Part shown: piece after piece, positions 56,578 to 64,000 of the stretch
Layout of the letters: every line of letters begins with the position of its first letter
How positions within the stretch are numbered: position 1 is the first letter of the stretch
From: Streptococcus sp. 1643
GTDB lineage: Bacteria > Bacillota > Bacilli > Lactobacillales > Streptococcaceae
Assembly (NCBI RefSeq): GCF_006228325.1
Contig: NZ_CP040231.1
Location: 62,001 to 126,000, forward strand
Direction: 5' to 3'
Length of the DNA stretch: 64,000 nucleotides
Notes under the pieces: model-generated
The model's database searches: none
What the model saw: only the letters and a program-made list of their open reading frames with translations
Told to the model about the DNA's origin: nothing
Translations under genes and position numbers: made by a program

Positions 56578-56613
56578 AGATTGGAACCATTCGAAACAAC
56601 ACAGCTCTATAAC
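56578..56613 (-). CRISPR. Single degenerate type II-A CRISPR repeat
   Basis: The minus strand matches the 36-nt repeat of S. thermophilus CRISPR3 (GTTTTAGAGCTG then TGTTGTTTCGAATGGTTCC, ending AAAAC) at 32 of 36 positions as I count it. Three of the four differences are at the 3' end of the repeat, the place where terminal repeats of arrays usually decay. No second repeat or spacer array is visible around it. Its core (56583-56605) is perfectly complementary to the tracrRNA anti-repeat at 57030-57052. Confidence 0.82.
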
Positions 56614-56689
56614 TAGGAAATATTGATACTATCAACTCCGCACATCCTACATAGACAGTTTACCTAATGTTTTTTAATATTCTCCAAAA

Positions 56690-56977
56690 CTATATCTTAT
56701 ACAAATTATTTAATCTTTCTAACTCTAATACATTCATGCATACTTCTACTCCAGTAACTACCCCCTTGCTATGAATAAATCCACAAGAAAACACAATCCT
56801 CTCCTTACTCAAAATATTTGACAATATTACTAATGCTTCTAAAACATAATCCTCTATGGCAATAAAACTATTGTTTTCATCTTTGAAAAACTTTATAAAT
56901 CCAATATCCTTACACCTATCACCAAAATAAAACCTAAGTGATTTTAAATAATAATCAAAAAACACATCAATCTCCAT
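56690..56977 (-). CDS. Small AT-rich gene of unknown function between the CRISPR repeat and tracrRNA
   Basis: 95 aa, not recognised: MEIDVFFDYYLKSLRFYFGD at the start, IAIEDYVLEALVILSNILSK in the middle, ending in a leucine-rich segment LNVLELERLNN-like. It has two cysteines-bearing segments (GDRCKD, FSCGFIH) and no membrane helix that is clear. The start at 56977 has AAGGGGGT directly upstream; a Met 5 codons earlier does not. It is divergent from the tracrRNA by about 45 bases, the position normally held by cas9. The base composition is far more AT-rich than the flanking housekeeping genes. It does not resemble Cas9, Cas1, Cas2 or Csn2. Confidence 0.6.
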   Translation of the reverse strand: MEIDVFFDYYLKSLRFYFGDRCKDIGFIKFFKDENNSFIAIEDYVLEALVILSNILSKERIVFSCGFIHSKGVVTGVEVCMNVLELERLNNLYKI

Positions 56978-57010
56978 AGAAACCCCCTTCATTTTTAAAA
57001 TATTCTGTTA

Positions 57011-57016
57011 TATCAT
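57011..57016 (+). promoter_or_regulatory. Possible -10 box of the orphan tracrRNA
   Basis: TATCAT would start transcription near 57023-57025, right at the anti-repeat. A weak TTCATT lies 17 bp upstream, overlapping the ribosome-binding region of the divergent small gene. Confidence 0.45.
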
Positions 57017-57024
57017 ACAAAAAA

Positions 57025-57141
57025 GTTTTGGAACCATTCGAAACAACACAGCAAGTTAAAATAAGGCTTTGTCCGTGCACAACTTGAAAAAGCGAGCACC
57101 GACTCGGTTGCTAATAAGTCATCTGCAAAGATGGCTTTTTT
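57025..57141 (+). ncRNA. Orphan type II-A tracrRNA
   Basis: Anti-repeat GTTTTGGAACCATTCG... (57025-57052), bulge AAG, lower stem TTAAAAT, nexus AAGGCTTTGTCCGT (57063-57076), hairpin 1 AACTTGAAAAAGC (57081-57093) and hairpin 2 AGCACCGACTCGGTTGCT (57095-57112) occur in the order and spacing of Cas9 tracrRNAs of the S. pyogenes/S. thermophilus CRISPR3 group. An extra hairpin (AAGTCATCT ... AGATGGCTT, 57117-57137) with a T-run ends it. The 23-nt upper anti-repeat is perfectly complementary to the isolated repeat at 56578-56613. No cas9, cas1, cas2 or csn2 lies within the window. Confidence 0.9.
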
Positions 57142-57157
57142 ATTGCAAACTTCAACA

Positions 57158-57193
57158 CAAAAACAAAGCCCTTCTTTAAGAGCCTTGTTTTTC
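57158..57193 (-). terminator. galU terminator
   Basis: AAAACAAAGCCC pairs with GAGCCTTGTTTT through some G-T pairs; T-run on the minus strand. Confidence 0.7.
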
Positions 57194-57195
57194 TT

Positions 57196-58095
57196 CTATT
57201 CCCCCTCAGCTAGCTCTTTCCCAAGTTGGATGAGATAGTCTTTCAAGTCGTCTTTGACTTGTGGATGTTTGAGAGCGTAGTCGATGGAGGTTTTCATAAA
57301 GCCAAACTTGTCTCCAACATCGTAACGAGCCCCCTTGAACTCACGAGCAAATACACGTTGTGTTTTATTGAGGGTGTCGATTGCATCTGTCAGCTGAATT
57401 TCATTTCCTGCACCTGGAGCTTGGTTTTCGAGGATTTGGAAAATTTCTGGTGTGAGAAGGTAACGTCCGATGATAGCAAGGTCGCTAGGAGCATCCTCTG
57501 GTGCAGGTTTTTCAACGAAGGTTTCAACACTGTAAAGACCGTCTTTTCCTTCGCCTTGCGGAGCAATAACCCCATAAGCAGATACTTCGTCATGAGGGAC
57601 TGGCATGACAGCGATAGTAGACGCGTGGGTACGCTCGTAGTCATCCATGAGTTGTTTGGTAAGTGGAACAGCCTTTTCGTCTGTGATATCCATCAAGTCA
57701 TCACCAAGCATAACGACAAAAGGTTCATTTCCAACGAAAGCTTTGGCTTGCAAGACAGCATCTCCGAGACCACGTGGATGTGTTTGACGGATAAAATGCA
57801 GGCGCATGCCGGTTGTCTCATCAACTAGCTTCAGAAGATCTGTTTTCCCTTTTTCTTTGAGGTTGTATTCCAATTCGAAGTTTGAATCGAAGTGGTCCTC
57901 GATAGAACGTTTTGACTTACCCGTAACAACCAAGATGTCTTCGATTCCAGACTTGAGGGCTTCTTCAACGATAAACTGGATAGTTGGCTTGTCTACGATT
58001 GGCAACATTTCCTTGGCCAAGGCCTTAGTTGCTGGGAGGAAACGAGTTCCCAATCCAGCGGCAGGGATGACTGCTTTTCTGACTTGTTGTTTCAT
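57196..58095 (-). CDS. galU: UTP-glucose-1-phosphate uridylyltransferase
   Basis: 299 aa nucleotidyltransferase making UDP-glucose, needed for capsule, teichoic acid and glycolipid synthesis. N-terminal [20 protein letters not shown] binds [27 protein letters not shown] and EKPAPED complete the family signature. Normal length. AAAGGAAC lies before the ATG. Cotranscribed with gpsA, 21 bases after it. Confidence 0.96.
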   Translation of the reverse strand: MKQQVRKAVIPAAGLGTRFLPATKALAKEMLPIVDKPTIQFIVEEALKSGIEDILVVTGKSKRSIEDHFDSNFELEYNLKEKGKTDLLKLVDETTGMRLHFIRQTHPRGLGDAVLQAKAFVGNEPFVVMLGDDLMDITDEKAVPLTKQLMDDYERTHASTIAVMPVPHDEVSAYGVIAPQGEGKDGLYSVETFVEKPAPEDAPSDLAIIGRYLLTPEIFQILENQAPGAGNEIQLTDAIDTLNKTQRVFAREFKGARYDVGDKFGFMKTSIDYALKHPQVKDDLKDYLIQLGKELAEGE

Positions 58096-58116
58096 AATGT
58101 TCCTTTCTATAAAGGT

Positions 58117-59133
58117 CTATGACCATTCGTTTTCTGCTTTAAATTCATTGCTCATGATGTCAGTGATTGCTTCTTTGATGTTGACACCTTCATAGATAAC
58201 TCGGTAGATGGCCTGTGTGATTGGCATGTAGACACCCAATTCCTGAGCTAGCTCGTAAGCCGCTCGAGTTGTTGAGATTCCTTCGATAACCATGCCCATG
58301 TTTGCTTCGATGTCTGCGAGGGATTCTCCACGACCGAGAGCATCACCTGCCCTCCAGTTACGAGAGTGGACAGATGTCCCCGTTACGATCAAATCCCCAA
58401 CTCCAGAAAGCCCGCTATAAGTCAGAGGGTTAGCTCCAAGAGCGACCCCTAGACGGGTGATTTCAGCCAAGCCACGGGCAATGATAGCCGCCTTGGCATT
58501 GTCGCCAAATCCTAGACCATGTAATGCGCCTGCACCAACTGCGATGATGTTTTTGAGAGCACCAGCGGTTTCAACTCCGATAACATCCGTATTAGTATAG
58601 AGACGGAAGTAGTGATTGCTAAAGAGATTTTGGACGTACTGGGCAGTTTCGAGGTCTTTAGAGGCTGCAGTGATCAAGGTAATATCTCGCACAATAGTTT
58701 CCTCAGCGTGGCTAGGTCCTGAAACAACGACGACTTCACTACGGAGATCGACTGGAATTTCCTCTTCAAGAATAGTTGATAGACGTTTGTGGCTATCTGG
58801 TTCCAATCCTTTGGAGGCATGCATGATGACAACCTTGTGATCAAGCACCTTTGCTACTTGTTGGGCAACCAGTCTCGTTACTTTTGTTGGGACTACAAAT
58901 AAAACAGCATCCACATCCTTTAGTGTTTCTTCTAAGTCATGATAGGCTTTAATTTTTTCGTCGAGTAGGATATCTTTGAAGTAGCGTTTGTTTGTATGTT
59001 GGTTATTGATTTCATCAATTTGGTCAGAAATATTTCCCCAAATTCGAACCTCGTGTCCATTGTCGTTTAGGACCTGCGAAAGGGCAGTTCCCCAAGAACC
59101 AGGACCCAAGACAGCGATGGTTTGTTTCTTCAT
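58117..59133 (-). CDS. gpsA: Glycerol-3-phosphate dehydrogenase [NAD(P)+]
   Basis: 338 aa. The Rossmann loop [20 protein letters not shown] opens the NAD(P) domain; the C-terminal helical domain carries the catalytic lysine in [14 protein letters not shown] and the [20 protein letters not shown] segment. It supplies glycerol-3-phosphate for phospholipids. AAGGAGGAAAA precedes the start. First gene of gpsA-galU. Confidence 0.96.
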   Translation of the reverse strand: MKKQTIAVLGPGSWGTALSQVLNDNGHEVRIWGNISDQIDEINNQHTNKRYFKDILLDEKIKAYHDLEETLKDVDAVLFVVPTKVTRLVAQQVAKVLDHKVVIMHASKGLEPDSHKRLSTILEEEIPVDLRSEVVVVSGPSHAEETIVRDITLITAASKDLETAQYVQNLFSNHYFRLYTNTDVIGVETAGALKNIIAVGAGALHGLGFGDNAKAAIIARGLAEITRLGVALGANPLTYSGLSGVGDLIVTGTSVHSRNWRAGDALGRGESLADIEANMGMVIEGISTTRAAYELAQELGVYMPITQAIYRVIYEGVNIKEAITDIMSNEFKAENEWS

Positions 59134-59236
59134 CTTTTCCTCCTTGTAAGAGTTCTTCCTTTCATTTTACCATAAAAAGCCTTTTCATGCATCACCTGTA
59201 GATGAAAGCGTACTAATTTATAATAAGGAGACTTCT

Positions 59237-59323
59237 TTGACAAGATGCCTCTTTTTTGCTAGAATAGCATCAATATGAACGAATGAGAAGGAGCTGACGC
59301 AGGATGTCGCTCCCTTTATCTAT
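59237..59323 (+). promoter_or_regulatory. patA promoter and leader hairpin (attenuator)
   Basis: TTGACA (59237-59242), 17-bp spacer, TAGAAT (59260-59265). In the leader GGAGC (59290-59294) pairs with GCTCC (59309-59313), extended by GAC/GTC, and is followed by a T-rich stretch, the layout of an intrinsic terminator upstream of the coding region. In S. pneumoniae, changes in the patA leader terminator raise patAB expression. Confidence 0.75.
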
Positions 59324-59339
59324 TTTATTAGGAGGAAAT

Positions 59340-61046
59340 ATGCTCATTAAAAAAATAAAAACCTATAAATGGCAGGCCTTGGCATCCCTAATGATGACAG
59401 GCTTGATGGTTGCGAGCTCGCTCTTGCAACCGCGCTATTTGCAAGAGGTGTTAGAGGCTTTGTTGGCCGGTCAACATGAGGCTATTTATAGTATTGGCGC
59501 TTGGTTGATAGGGGTAGCCCTAGTTGGTCTGGTTGCAGGTGGGGTCAATGTAACGCTTGCAGCCTATATTGCTCAAGGAGTGTCTTCGGACCTTCGGGAA
59601 GACGCTTTTCGCAAGATCCAGACTTTTTCTTATGCCAATATCGAGCAGTTTAATGCGGGTAATCTTGTCGTCCGTATGACCAATGATATCAACCAAATTC
59701 AGAATGTGGTGATGATGGCTTTTCAAATTCTTTTCCGTCTCCCTCTTCTCTTTATCGGTTCCTTTATCTTGGCGGTCCACACTCTTCCATCGCTTTGGTG
59801 GGTGATTGTCCTCATGGTGCTCCTAATCTTTGCACTAACAGCCATCATGATGGGGATGATGGGGCCACGATTTGCTAAGTTTCAAACCCTTCTTGAACGG
59901 ATCAATGCTATCGCCAAGGAAAATCTACGTGGTGTGCGCGTGGTCAAATCCTTTGTACAAGAAAAAGCACAATTTGACAAATTTACCGAGGTTTCAGATG
60001 AACTTCTCGGCCAAAATCTTTATATTGGTTATGCCTTCTCAGTTATAGAACCTGTTATGATGCTAGTCGGCTATGGGGCAGTCTTCCTCTCTATCTGGTT
60101 GGTGGCTGGTATGGCTCAGTCAGATCCATCTGTTGTGGGCTCGATTGCTTCCTTTGTCAACTATCTCAGCCAGATTATCTTTACCATTATCATGGTTGGA
60201 TTTTTAGGAAATTCTGTCAGCCGTGCCATGATTTCCTTGCGTCGTATCCGCGAGATTCTAGATACCGAGCCAGCAATGACCTTTAAAGATCTCCCGGATG
60301 AAGAGTTAGAAGGAAGTCTCTCTTTTGAAAATGTGACCTTCACCTATCCTAATGACGATGAGCCTATGCTGAAGAATGTAACCTTTGAAATTGCGCCTGG
60401 TCAGATGGTCGGTGTGGTTGGGGCTACTGGAGCAGGGAAGTCCACTCTAGCACAGTTAATTCCACGACTTTTTGATCCACAGGAGGGATCTATCAAGATT
60501 GGTGGCAAGGATATTCGAGACGTCAGCGAGGGAACCTTGCGTAAAACAGTTTCCATCGTCTTGCAACGTGCTATTCTCTTTAGCGGGACCATTGCAGATA
60601 ATCTTCGTCAAGGAAAAGGAAATGCCAGCGTGTCAGAAATGGAACGTGCAGCACGAATCGCCCAAGCCAGCGAATTTATCGGACGCATGGAAAACAAATT
60701 TGAGAGTCAGGTCGAAGAACGTGGCACCAACTTTTCTGGTGGACAAAAACAACGGATGTCGATTGCCCGTGGGATTGTCAGCGATCCCCGTATCCTGATT
60801 TTTGACGATTCGACTTCGGCCCTAGATGCCAAGTCAGAAAGACTCGTGCAGGAAGCTTTGAATAAAGATTTGAAAGGGACAACAACCATTATCATCGCTC
60901 AAAAGATCAGTTCAGTCGTCCATGCGGACAAGATTTTGGTCTTGGATCAAGGGCGTTTGATTGGAGAAGGACGGCATGCAGACTTGGTAGCTAACAATGC
61001 CGTCTACCGCGAAATCTACGAAACACAAAAGGGAAAGGAGGAATAA
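59340..61046 (+). CDS. patA: ABC multidrug exporter half PatA
   Basis: 568 aa half-transporter with six helices (about residues 15-320) and a nucleotide-binding domain: Walker A GATGAGKS, signature FSGGQKQRMSIA, Walker B ILIFDDST. In this half the Walker B is followed by Asp-Ser rather than catalytic Glu, marking it as the degenerate site of a heterodimer. With PatB it exports fluoroquinolones and dyes in S. pneumoniae. AGGAGGAAAT precedes the ATG at 59340; a frame from 59304 lacks one. Confidence 0.92.
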   Translation: MLIKKIKTYKWQALASLMMTGLMVASSLLQPRYLQEVLEALLAGQHEAIYSIGAWLIGVALVGLVAGGVNVTLAAYIAQGVSSDLREDAFRKIQTFSYANIEQFNAGNLVVRMTNDINQIQNVVMMAFQILFRLPLLFIGSFILAVHTLPSLWWVIVLMVLLIFALTAIMMGMMGPRFAKFQTLLERINAIAKENLRGVRVVKSFVQEKAQFDKFTEVSDELLGQNLYIGYAFSVIEPVMMLVGYGAVFLSIWLVAGMAQSDPSVVGSIASFVNYLSQIIFTIIMVGFLGNSVSRAMISLRRIREILDTEPAMTFKDLPDEELEGSLSFENVTFTYPNDDEPMLKNVTFEIAPGQMVGVVGATGAGKSTLAQLIPRLFDPQEGSIKIGGKDIRDVSEGTLRKTVSIVLQRAILFSGTIADNLRQGKGNASVSEMERAARIAQASEFIGRMENKFESQVEERGTNFSGGQKQRMSIARGIVSDPRILIFDDSTSALDAKSERLVQEALNKDLKGTTTIIIAQKISSVVHADKILVLDQGRLIGEGRHADLVANNAVYREIYETQKGKEE

Positions 61047-61047
61047 A

Positions 61048-62814
61048 ATGAAAACCGTTCGATTTTTCTGGAATTATTTTAAAGTTTACAAGCTCTCCTT
61101 TGTCATTGTGATTCTGATGGTTGCAGTTGCGACGATTGCCCAAGCCCTCTTTCCAGTTTTTTCAGGTCAAGCAGTGACGGAGCTCGCTAACCTAGTTCTG
61201 GCTTATCAAAATGGAACTTCCGACCTAGCCTGGCAGAGTTTGTCAACTCTGATGCTGAATTTAGCTCTGGTTGTCCTCGCCTTAGTGGTATCTAGTTTGA
61301 TTTACATGACCTTGATGACCCGTGTGATTGCTGAGTCAACAAATGAGATGCGTAAGGGTCTCTTTGGCAAACTTTCTCGTCTGACGGTTTCTTTCTTTGA
61401 CCGCCATCAGGATGGCGATATCCTTTCTCGCTTCACGAGTGACTTGGACAACATCCTTCAAGCCTTCAATGAAAGCCTAGTTCAGGTCATGAGCAATATT
61501 GCTCTTTACATCGGTTTGATTTTTGTCATGTTTTCAAGAAATGTGACGCTCGCCCTGATAACAGTAGCCAGTACTCCAGTAGCCTTTCTCATGTTGGTTT
61601 TCATCGTGAAAATGGCCCGCAAATACACTAATCTCCAGCAAAAAGAGGTAGGGAAACTCAACGCCTACATGGACGAAAGTATTTCAGGGCAGAAAGCTGT
61701 TATCGTACAAGGAATTCAAGACGACATCGTAGCAGGCTTTGTGGAGCAAAATGAGCGCGTGCGCAAGGCAACCTTTAAGGGGAGAATGTTCTCAGGCATC
61801 CTCTTTCCTGTTATGAATGGGATGAGCTTGGTCAATACGGCCATCGTCATTTTTGCAGGTTCGGCTGTCTTGCTGAACGATCCAAGTATCGAAACAACGA
61901 CAGCCCTAGGTTTGATTGTCATGTTTACTCAATTTTCTCAGCAGTACTACCAGCCGATTATCCAGGTGGCTGCGAGTTGGGGGAGCCTCCAGTTGGCCTT
62001 TACTGGGGCAGATCGTATCCAAGAAATGTTCGATGCAGAAGAAGAGATTCGTCCGCAAAATGCGCCTGCCTTTACGGAATTGCGAGAAGGCGTTGAAATC
62101 AGTCACATTGATTTCTCTTATGTGCCAGACAAGCCGATTTTAAAAGATGTTAGCATTTCAGCTCCTAAGGGGCAGATGATAGCAGTTGTCGGTCCGACTG
62201 GCTCAGGGAAAACGACCATCATGAACCTCATCAATCGTTTCTACGATGTGGATGCAGGCAGCATTTGCTTTGATGGCAAAGACATCCGTGACTACGACTT
62301 GGACAGCCTGCGGAGCAAGGTCGGGATTGTCTTGCAGGATTCGGTCTTGTTTAGTGGAACGATCCGAGACAATATCCGCTTTGGTGTGCCAGATGCCAGT
62401 CAGGAAATGGTCGAAGCAGCTGCCAAGGCAACTCATATTCATGATTATATCGAAAGCTTGCCTGATAAGTATGATACCCTTATTGATGATGAGCAAAATA
62501 TCTTCTCGACTGGGCAGAAACAATTGATTTCCATCGCTCGGACCTTGATGACAGATCCTCAAGTCCTAATCCTAGATGAAGCGACTTCCAATGTGGATAC
62601 CGTAACAGAAAGCAAAATCCAGCATGCTATGGAGGCAGTTGTAGCAGGACGAACCAGTTTTGTCATTGCCCATCGTCTCAAGACCATCCTCAATGCCGAT
62701 CAGATTATTGTCCTCAAAGATGGAGAGGTTATTGAACGTGGAAATCATCACGAGTTGCTCAAACTCGGCGGTTTCTACTCGGAACTATATCACAATCAAT
62801 TTGTCTTCGAATAA
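61048..62814 (+). CDS. patB: ABC multidrug exporter half PatB
   Basis: 588 aa half-transporter with six helices (about residues 15-315) and an ATPase domain: Walker A GPTGSGKT, Walker B VLILDEAT with the catalytic Glu. The signature region reads FSTGQKQLISIA, with Thr in place of the usual Ser-Gly-Gly start, as is typical when the two sites of a heterodimer differ. AAAGGAGGA precedes the ATG, 1 base after the patA stop, so both halves are cotranslated. Confidence 0.92.
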   Translation: MKTVRFFWNYFKVYKLSFVIVILMVAVATIAQALFPVFSGQAVTELANLVLAYQNGTSDLAWQSLSTLMLNLALVVLALVVSSLIYMTLMTRVIAESTNEMRKGLFGKLSRLTVSFFDRHQDGDILSRFTSDLDNILQAFNESLVQVMSNIALYIGLIFVMFSRNVTLALITVASTPVAFLMLVFIVKMARKYTNLQQKEVGKLNAYMDESISGQKAVIVQGIQDDIVAGFVEQNERVRKATFKGRMFSGILFPVMNGMSLVNTAIVIFAGSAVLLNDPSIETTTALGLIVMFTQFSQQYYQPIIQVAASWGSLQLAFTGADRIQEMFDAEEEIRPQNAPAFTELREGVEISHIDFSYVPDKPILKDVSISAPKGQMIAVVGPTGSGKTTIMNLINRFYDVDAGSICFDGKDIRDYDLDSLRSKVGIVLQDSVLFSGTIRDNIRFGVPDASQEMVEAAAKATHIHDYIESLPDKYDTLIDDEQNIFSTGQKQLISIARTLMTDPQVLILDEATSNVDTVTESKIQHAMEAVVAGRTSFVIAHRLKTILNADQIIVLKDGEVIERGNHHELLKLGGFYSELYHNQFVFE

Positions 62815-62819
62815 GAAAG

Positions 62820-62846
62820 AAGTTGTCCTCGTTGGGCAGCTTTTTC
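62820..62846 (+). terminator. patAB terminator
   Basis: AAGTTGTCC and GGGCAGCTT stem with a 5-base loop and a T-run. Confidence 0.75.
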
Positions 62847-62953
62847 TTGTCCATAAAAAATACTTATCACGGTCTTTAAAAAAACATATTAGACAGGAAA
62901 GGGGTGGAGTGATAAGATAAGACTGTCGCAAGAAAATCGAAAGGAGACACATC

Positions 62954-63643
62954 ATGGCTAGAACGGTTGTAGGAGTTGCTGCAAATCTATGTCCTGTAGA
63001 TGCAGAAGGGAAAAACATTCACTCATCTGTATCCTGTAAATTTGCAGAGAGCATTCGTCAAGTCGGTGGTCTCCCTTTAGTAATTCCTGTAGGGGATGAG
63101 TCCATTGTGCGCGATTATGTGGAAATGATTGACAAACTCATCTTGACAGGTGGGCAAAATGTCCATCCTCAGTTTTATGGAGAGAAAAAGACCATTGAGA
63201 GCGATGATTACAACCTTGTACGCGATGAGTTTGAACTAGCTCTCTTGAAAGAAGCGCTCCGTCAGAATAAACCAATTATGGCAATCTGTCGTGGGGTTCA
63301 GCTGGTCAATGTTGCTTTTGGCGGCACTCTCCACCAAGAAATTGAAGGTCACTGGCAAGGCTTGCCTTTTGGAACATCTCATTCTATTGAGACAGTAGAA
63401 GGAAGCGTGGTGGCTAAGTTGTTTGGCAAAGAAAGTCAGGTCAACTCAGTCCATCGTCAAAGTATCAAAGACCTGGCGCCTAATTTCCGTGTGACTGCTA
63501 TTGATCCAAGAGATCAGACCATCGAAGCGATTGAGTCTATTGATGAGCATCGCATTATCGGCTTGCAGTGGCACCCAGAGTTTCTGGTCAATGAAGAAGA
63601 CGGCAATTTAGAACTATTTGAGTATTTATTAAATGAATTGTAA
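62954..63643 (+). CDS. Class I glutamine amidotransferase-like (gamma-glutamyl-GABA hydrolase/PuuD family)
   Basis: 229 aa. Nucleophile Cys112 in MAICRGVQLVNVAFGG, and the catalytic His/Glu in LQWHPEF near the C-terminus; LTGGQNVHPQFYGE is typical of the peptidase C26 group. The family cleaves gamma-glutamyl amides; the substrate here is unknown. AAAGGAGAC precedes the ATG. Monocistronic, between patB and pgi. Confidence 0.88.
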   Translation: MARTVVGVAANLCPVDAEGKNIHSSVSCKFAESIRQVGGLPLVIPVGDESIVRDYVEMIDKLILTGGQNVHPQFYGEKKTIESDDYNLVRDEFELALLKEALRQNKPIMAICRGVQLVNVAFGGTLHQEIEGHWQGLPFGTSHSIETVEGSVVAKLFGKESQVNSVHRQSIKDLAPNFRVTAIDPRDQTIEAIESIDEHRIIGLQWHPEFLVNEEDGNLELFEYLLNEL

Positions 63644-63667
63644 CGGTTAGAATCTCTAGCCGTTTTT
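63642..63667 (+). terminator. Terminator after the amidotransferase gene
   Basis: AACGGTTAGA, ATC loop, TCTAGCCGTT, T-run; overlaps the stop codon. Confidence 0.85.
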
Positions 63668-63704
63668 ATTCGTCCTTTCAGATTTTTTATATTTTAGCAA
63701 ATTT

Positions 63705-63783
63705 ACGCAAACGTTTGAATTCTGATAAAAATTGGGCAAATTCAATAAAAAAGCTTGAAAAAATCGAAGGTAAGCGTTATGAT
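63705..63783 (+). promoter_or_regulatory. pgi promoter with carbon-control operators
   Basis: ACGCAAACGTTTGA (63705-63718) is nearly the same as the MalR operator at 43597-43612 and could be a MalR or CcpA site. TTGAAA (63755-63760) and TATGAT (63778-63783) are 17 bp apart; GGTAAGCGTTATGA across the -10 resembles a CcpA cre site with two mismatches. Confidence 0.65.
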
Positions 63784-63811
63784 AGAAAAGAAGAAATTTT
63801 GGAGGATTATC

Positions 63812-64000
63812 ATGTCACATATTAAATTTGATTATTCAAAAGTTTTAGACAAATTTGTTGCCCCACATGAAGTGGAATACATGCAAGCACAAGTAACAGC
63901 TGCAGACGAATTGATCCGTAAAGGAACTGGTGCTGGTAGCGACTTTTTGGGTTGGTTGGACCTTCCTGAAAATTATGACCGCGAAGAATTCGACCGCATC
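63812..64000 (+). CDS. pgi: Glucose-6-phosphate isomerase (partial, 5' end)
   Basis: The first 63 codons are present: [20 protein letters not shown], then [20 protein letters not shown] and [20 protein letters not shown]. This is the normal N-terminus of bacterial glucose-6-phosphate isomerase of glycolysis. GGAGGAT precedes the ATG. The gene runs off the end of the window. Confidence 0.93.
   Translation, partial: MSHIKFDYSKVLDKFVAPHEVEYMQAQVTAADELIRKGTGAGSDFLGWLDLPENYDREEFDRI

Noticed and set aside
56690-56977. Remnant of cas9 or csn2
   Set aside because: The frame has its own start signal and stop, and shows neither RuvC/HNH nor Csn2 features.
56578-57052. Two-repeat CRISPR array with a long spacer
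   Set aside because: The second match (57025-57052) continues into the tracrRNA body rather than ending in the repeat's GCTCTAAAAC, so it is the tracrRNA anti-repeat, not a repeat.
57226-57828. 200-codon plus-strand frame across galU
   Set aside because: Antisense to the well-conserved galU frame, with no start signal and no family features.

Overview
The window is a chromosomal segment of a mitis-group Streptococcus (S. mitis / S. oralis / S. pneumoniae cluster). The evidence is three BOX repeats, a TCS08-like two-component pair beside a PavB-type SSURE adhesin, the patA/patB efflux pair, the malXCDAR / malM-glgP maltodextrin locus and PBP1b. All identifications come from reading the sequence and from knowledge of the families; no database search was possible.

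Layout. 1-4.4 kb: tagatose/galactose genes (agaS, lacD, galM) and a VOC-fold protein. 4.4-9.5 kb: an accessory island of envelope proteins of unknown function (membrane proteins, one lipoprotein, a tandem paralog pair), preceded by a cloverleaf-like structured leader. 9.6-11.2 kb: a CstR-type persulfide sensor and two single-domain rhodaneses on the opposite strand, with a wrecked CoA-disulfide-reductase/rhodanese remnant between them and a clean operator over the rhodanese promoter. 11.3-16.3 kb: acetyltransferase, carbohydrate-binding-domain lipoprotein, and an ABC-2 exporter with its TetR regulator and twin operators. 16.5-19.4 kb: a frameshifted nucleoside phosphorylase and the potassium pair trkH/cabP. 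19.5-24.7 kb: pavB, rr08/hk08, rpsD with a structured leader.

24.8-36.5 kb: an HXXEE membrane protein, rpmF/rpmG, ilvD, a SufT-like protein, an Rgg regulator with an MFS transporter, hisS, an XRE-controlled membrane-protein operon, and aspS. 36.4-47.5 kb: yitT and the maltodextrin regulon: uptake genes malX-malC-malD, malA and malR on the minus strand, malM and glgP on the plus strand, all served by a pair of divergent promoters with MalR-type operators. 47.5-56.5 kb: rlmA, tyrS, pbp1b, an EamA transporter, the acetylated diaminopimelate branch of lysine/cell-wall synthesis (dapH and deacetylase), fthC and a rhomboid protease. 56.5-57.2 kb: an orphan tracrRNA and one degenerate type II-A CRISPR repeat flank a small AT-rich gene, with no cas gene in view. 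57.2-64 kb: galU, gpsA, patA/patB with a leader hairpin, a class I glutamine amidotransferase and the start of pgi.

The most notable item is the tracrRNA / single-repeat / small-gene locus at 56578-57141. It has the layout of a type II-A CRISPR-Cas locus (S. thermophilus CRISPR3-like repeat) whose cas genes and spacers are gone, leaving a tracrRNA that still looks foldable and transcribable. Other points of interest are the sulfide-response module, the uncharacterised envelope island, several well-resolved promoter/operator structures, two probable leaderless genes, and a gene-order junction at rpsD/rpmG that suggests an origin-centred inversion relative to S. pneumoniae.
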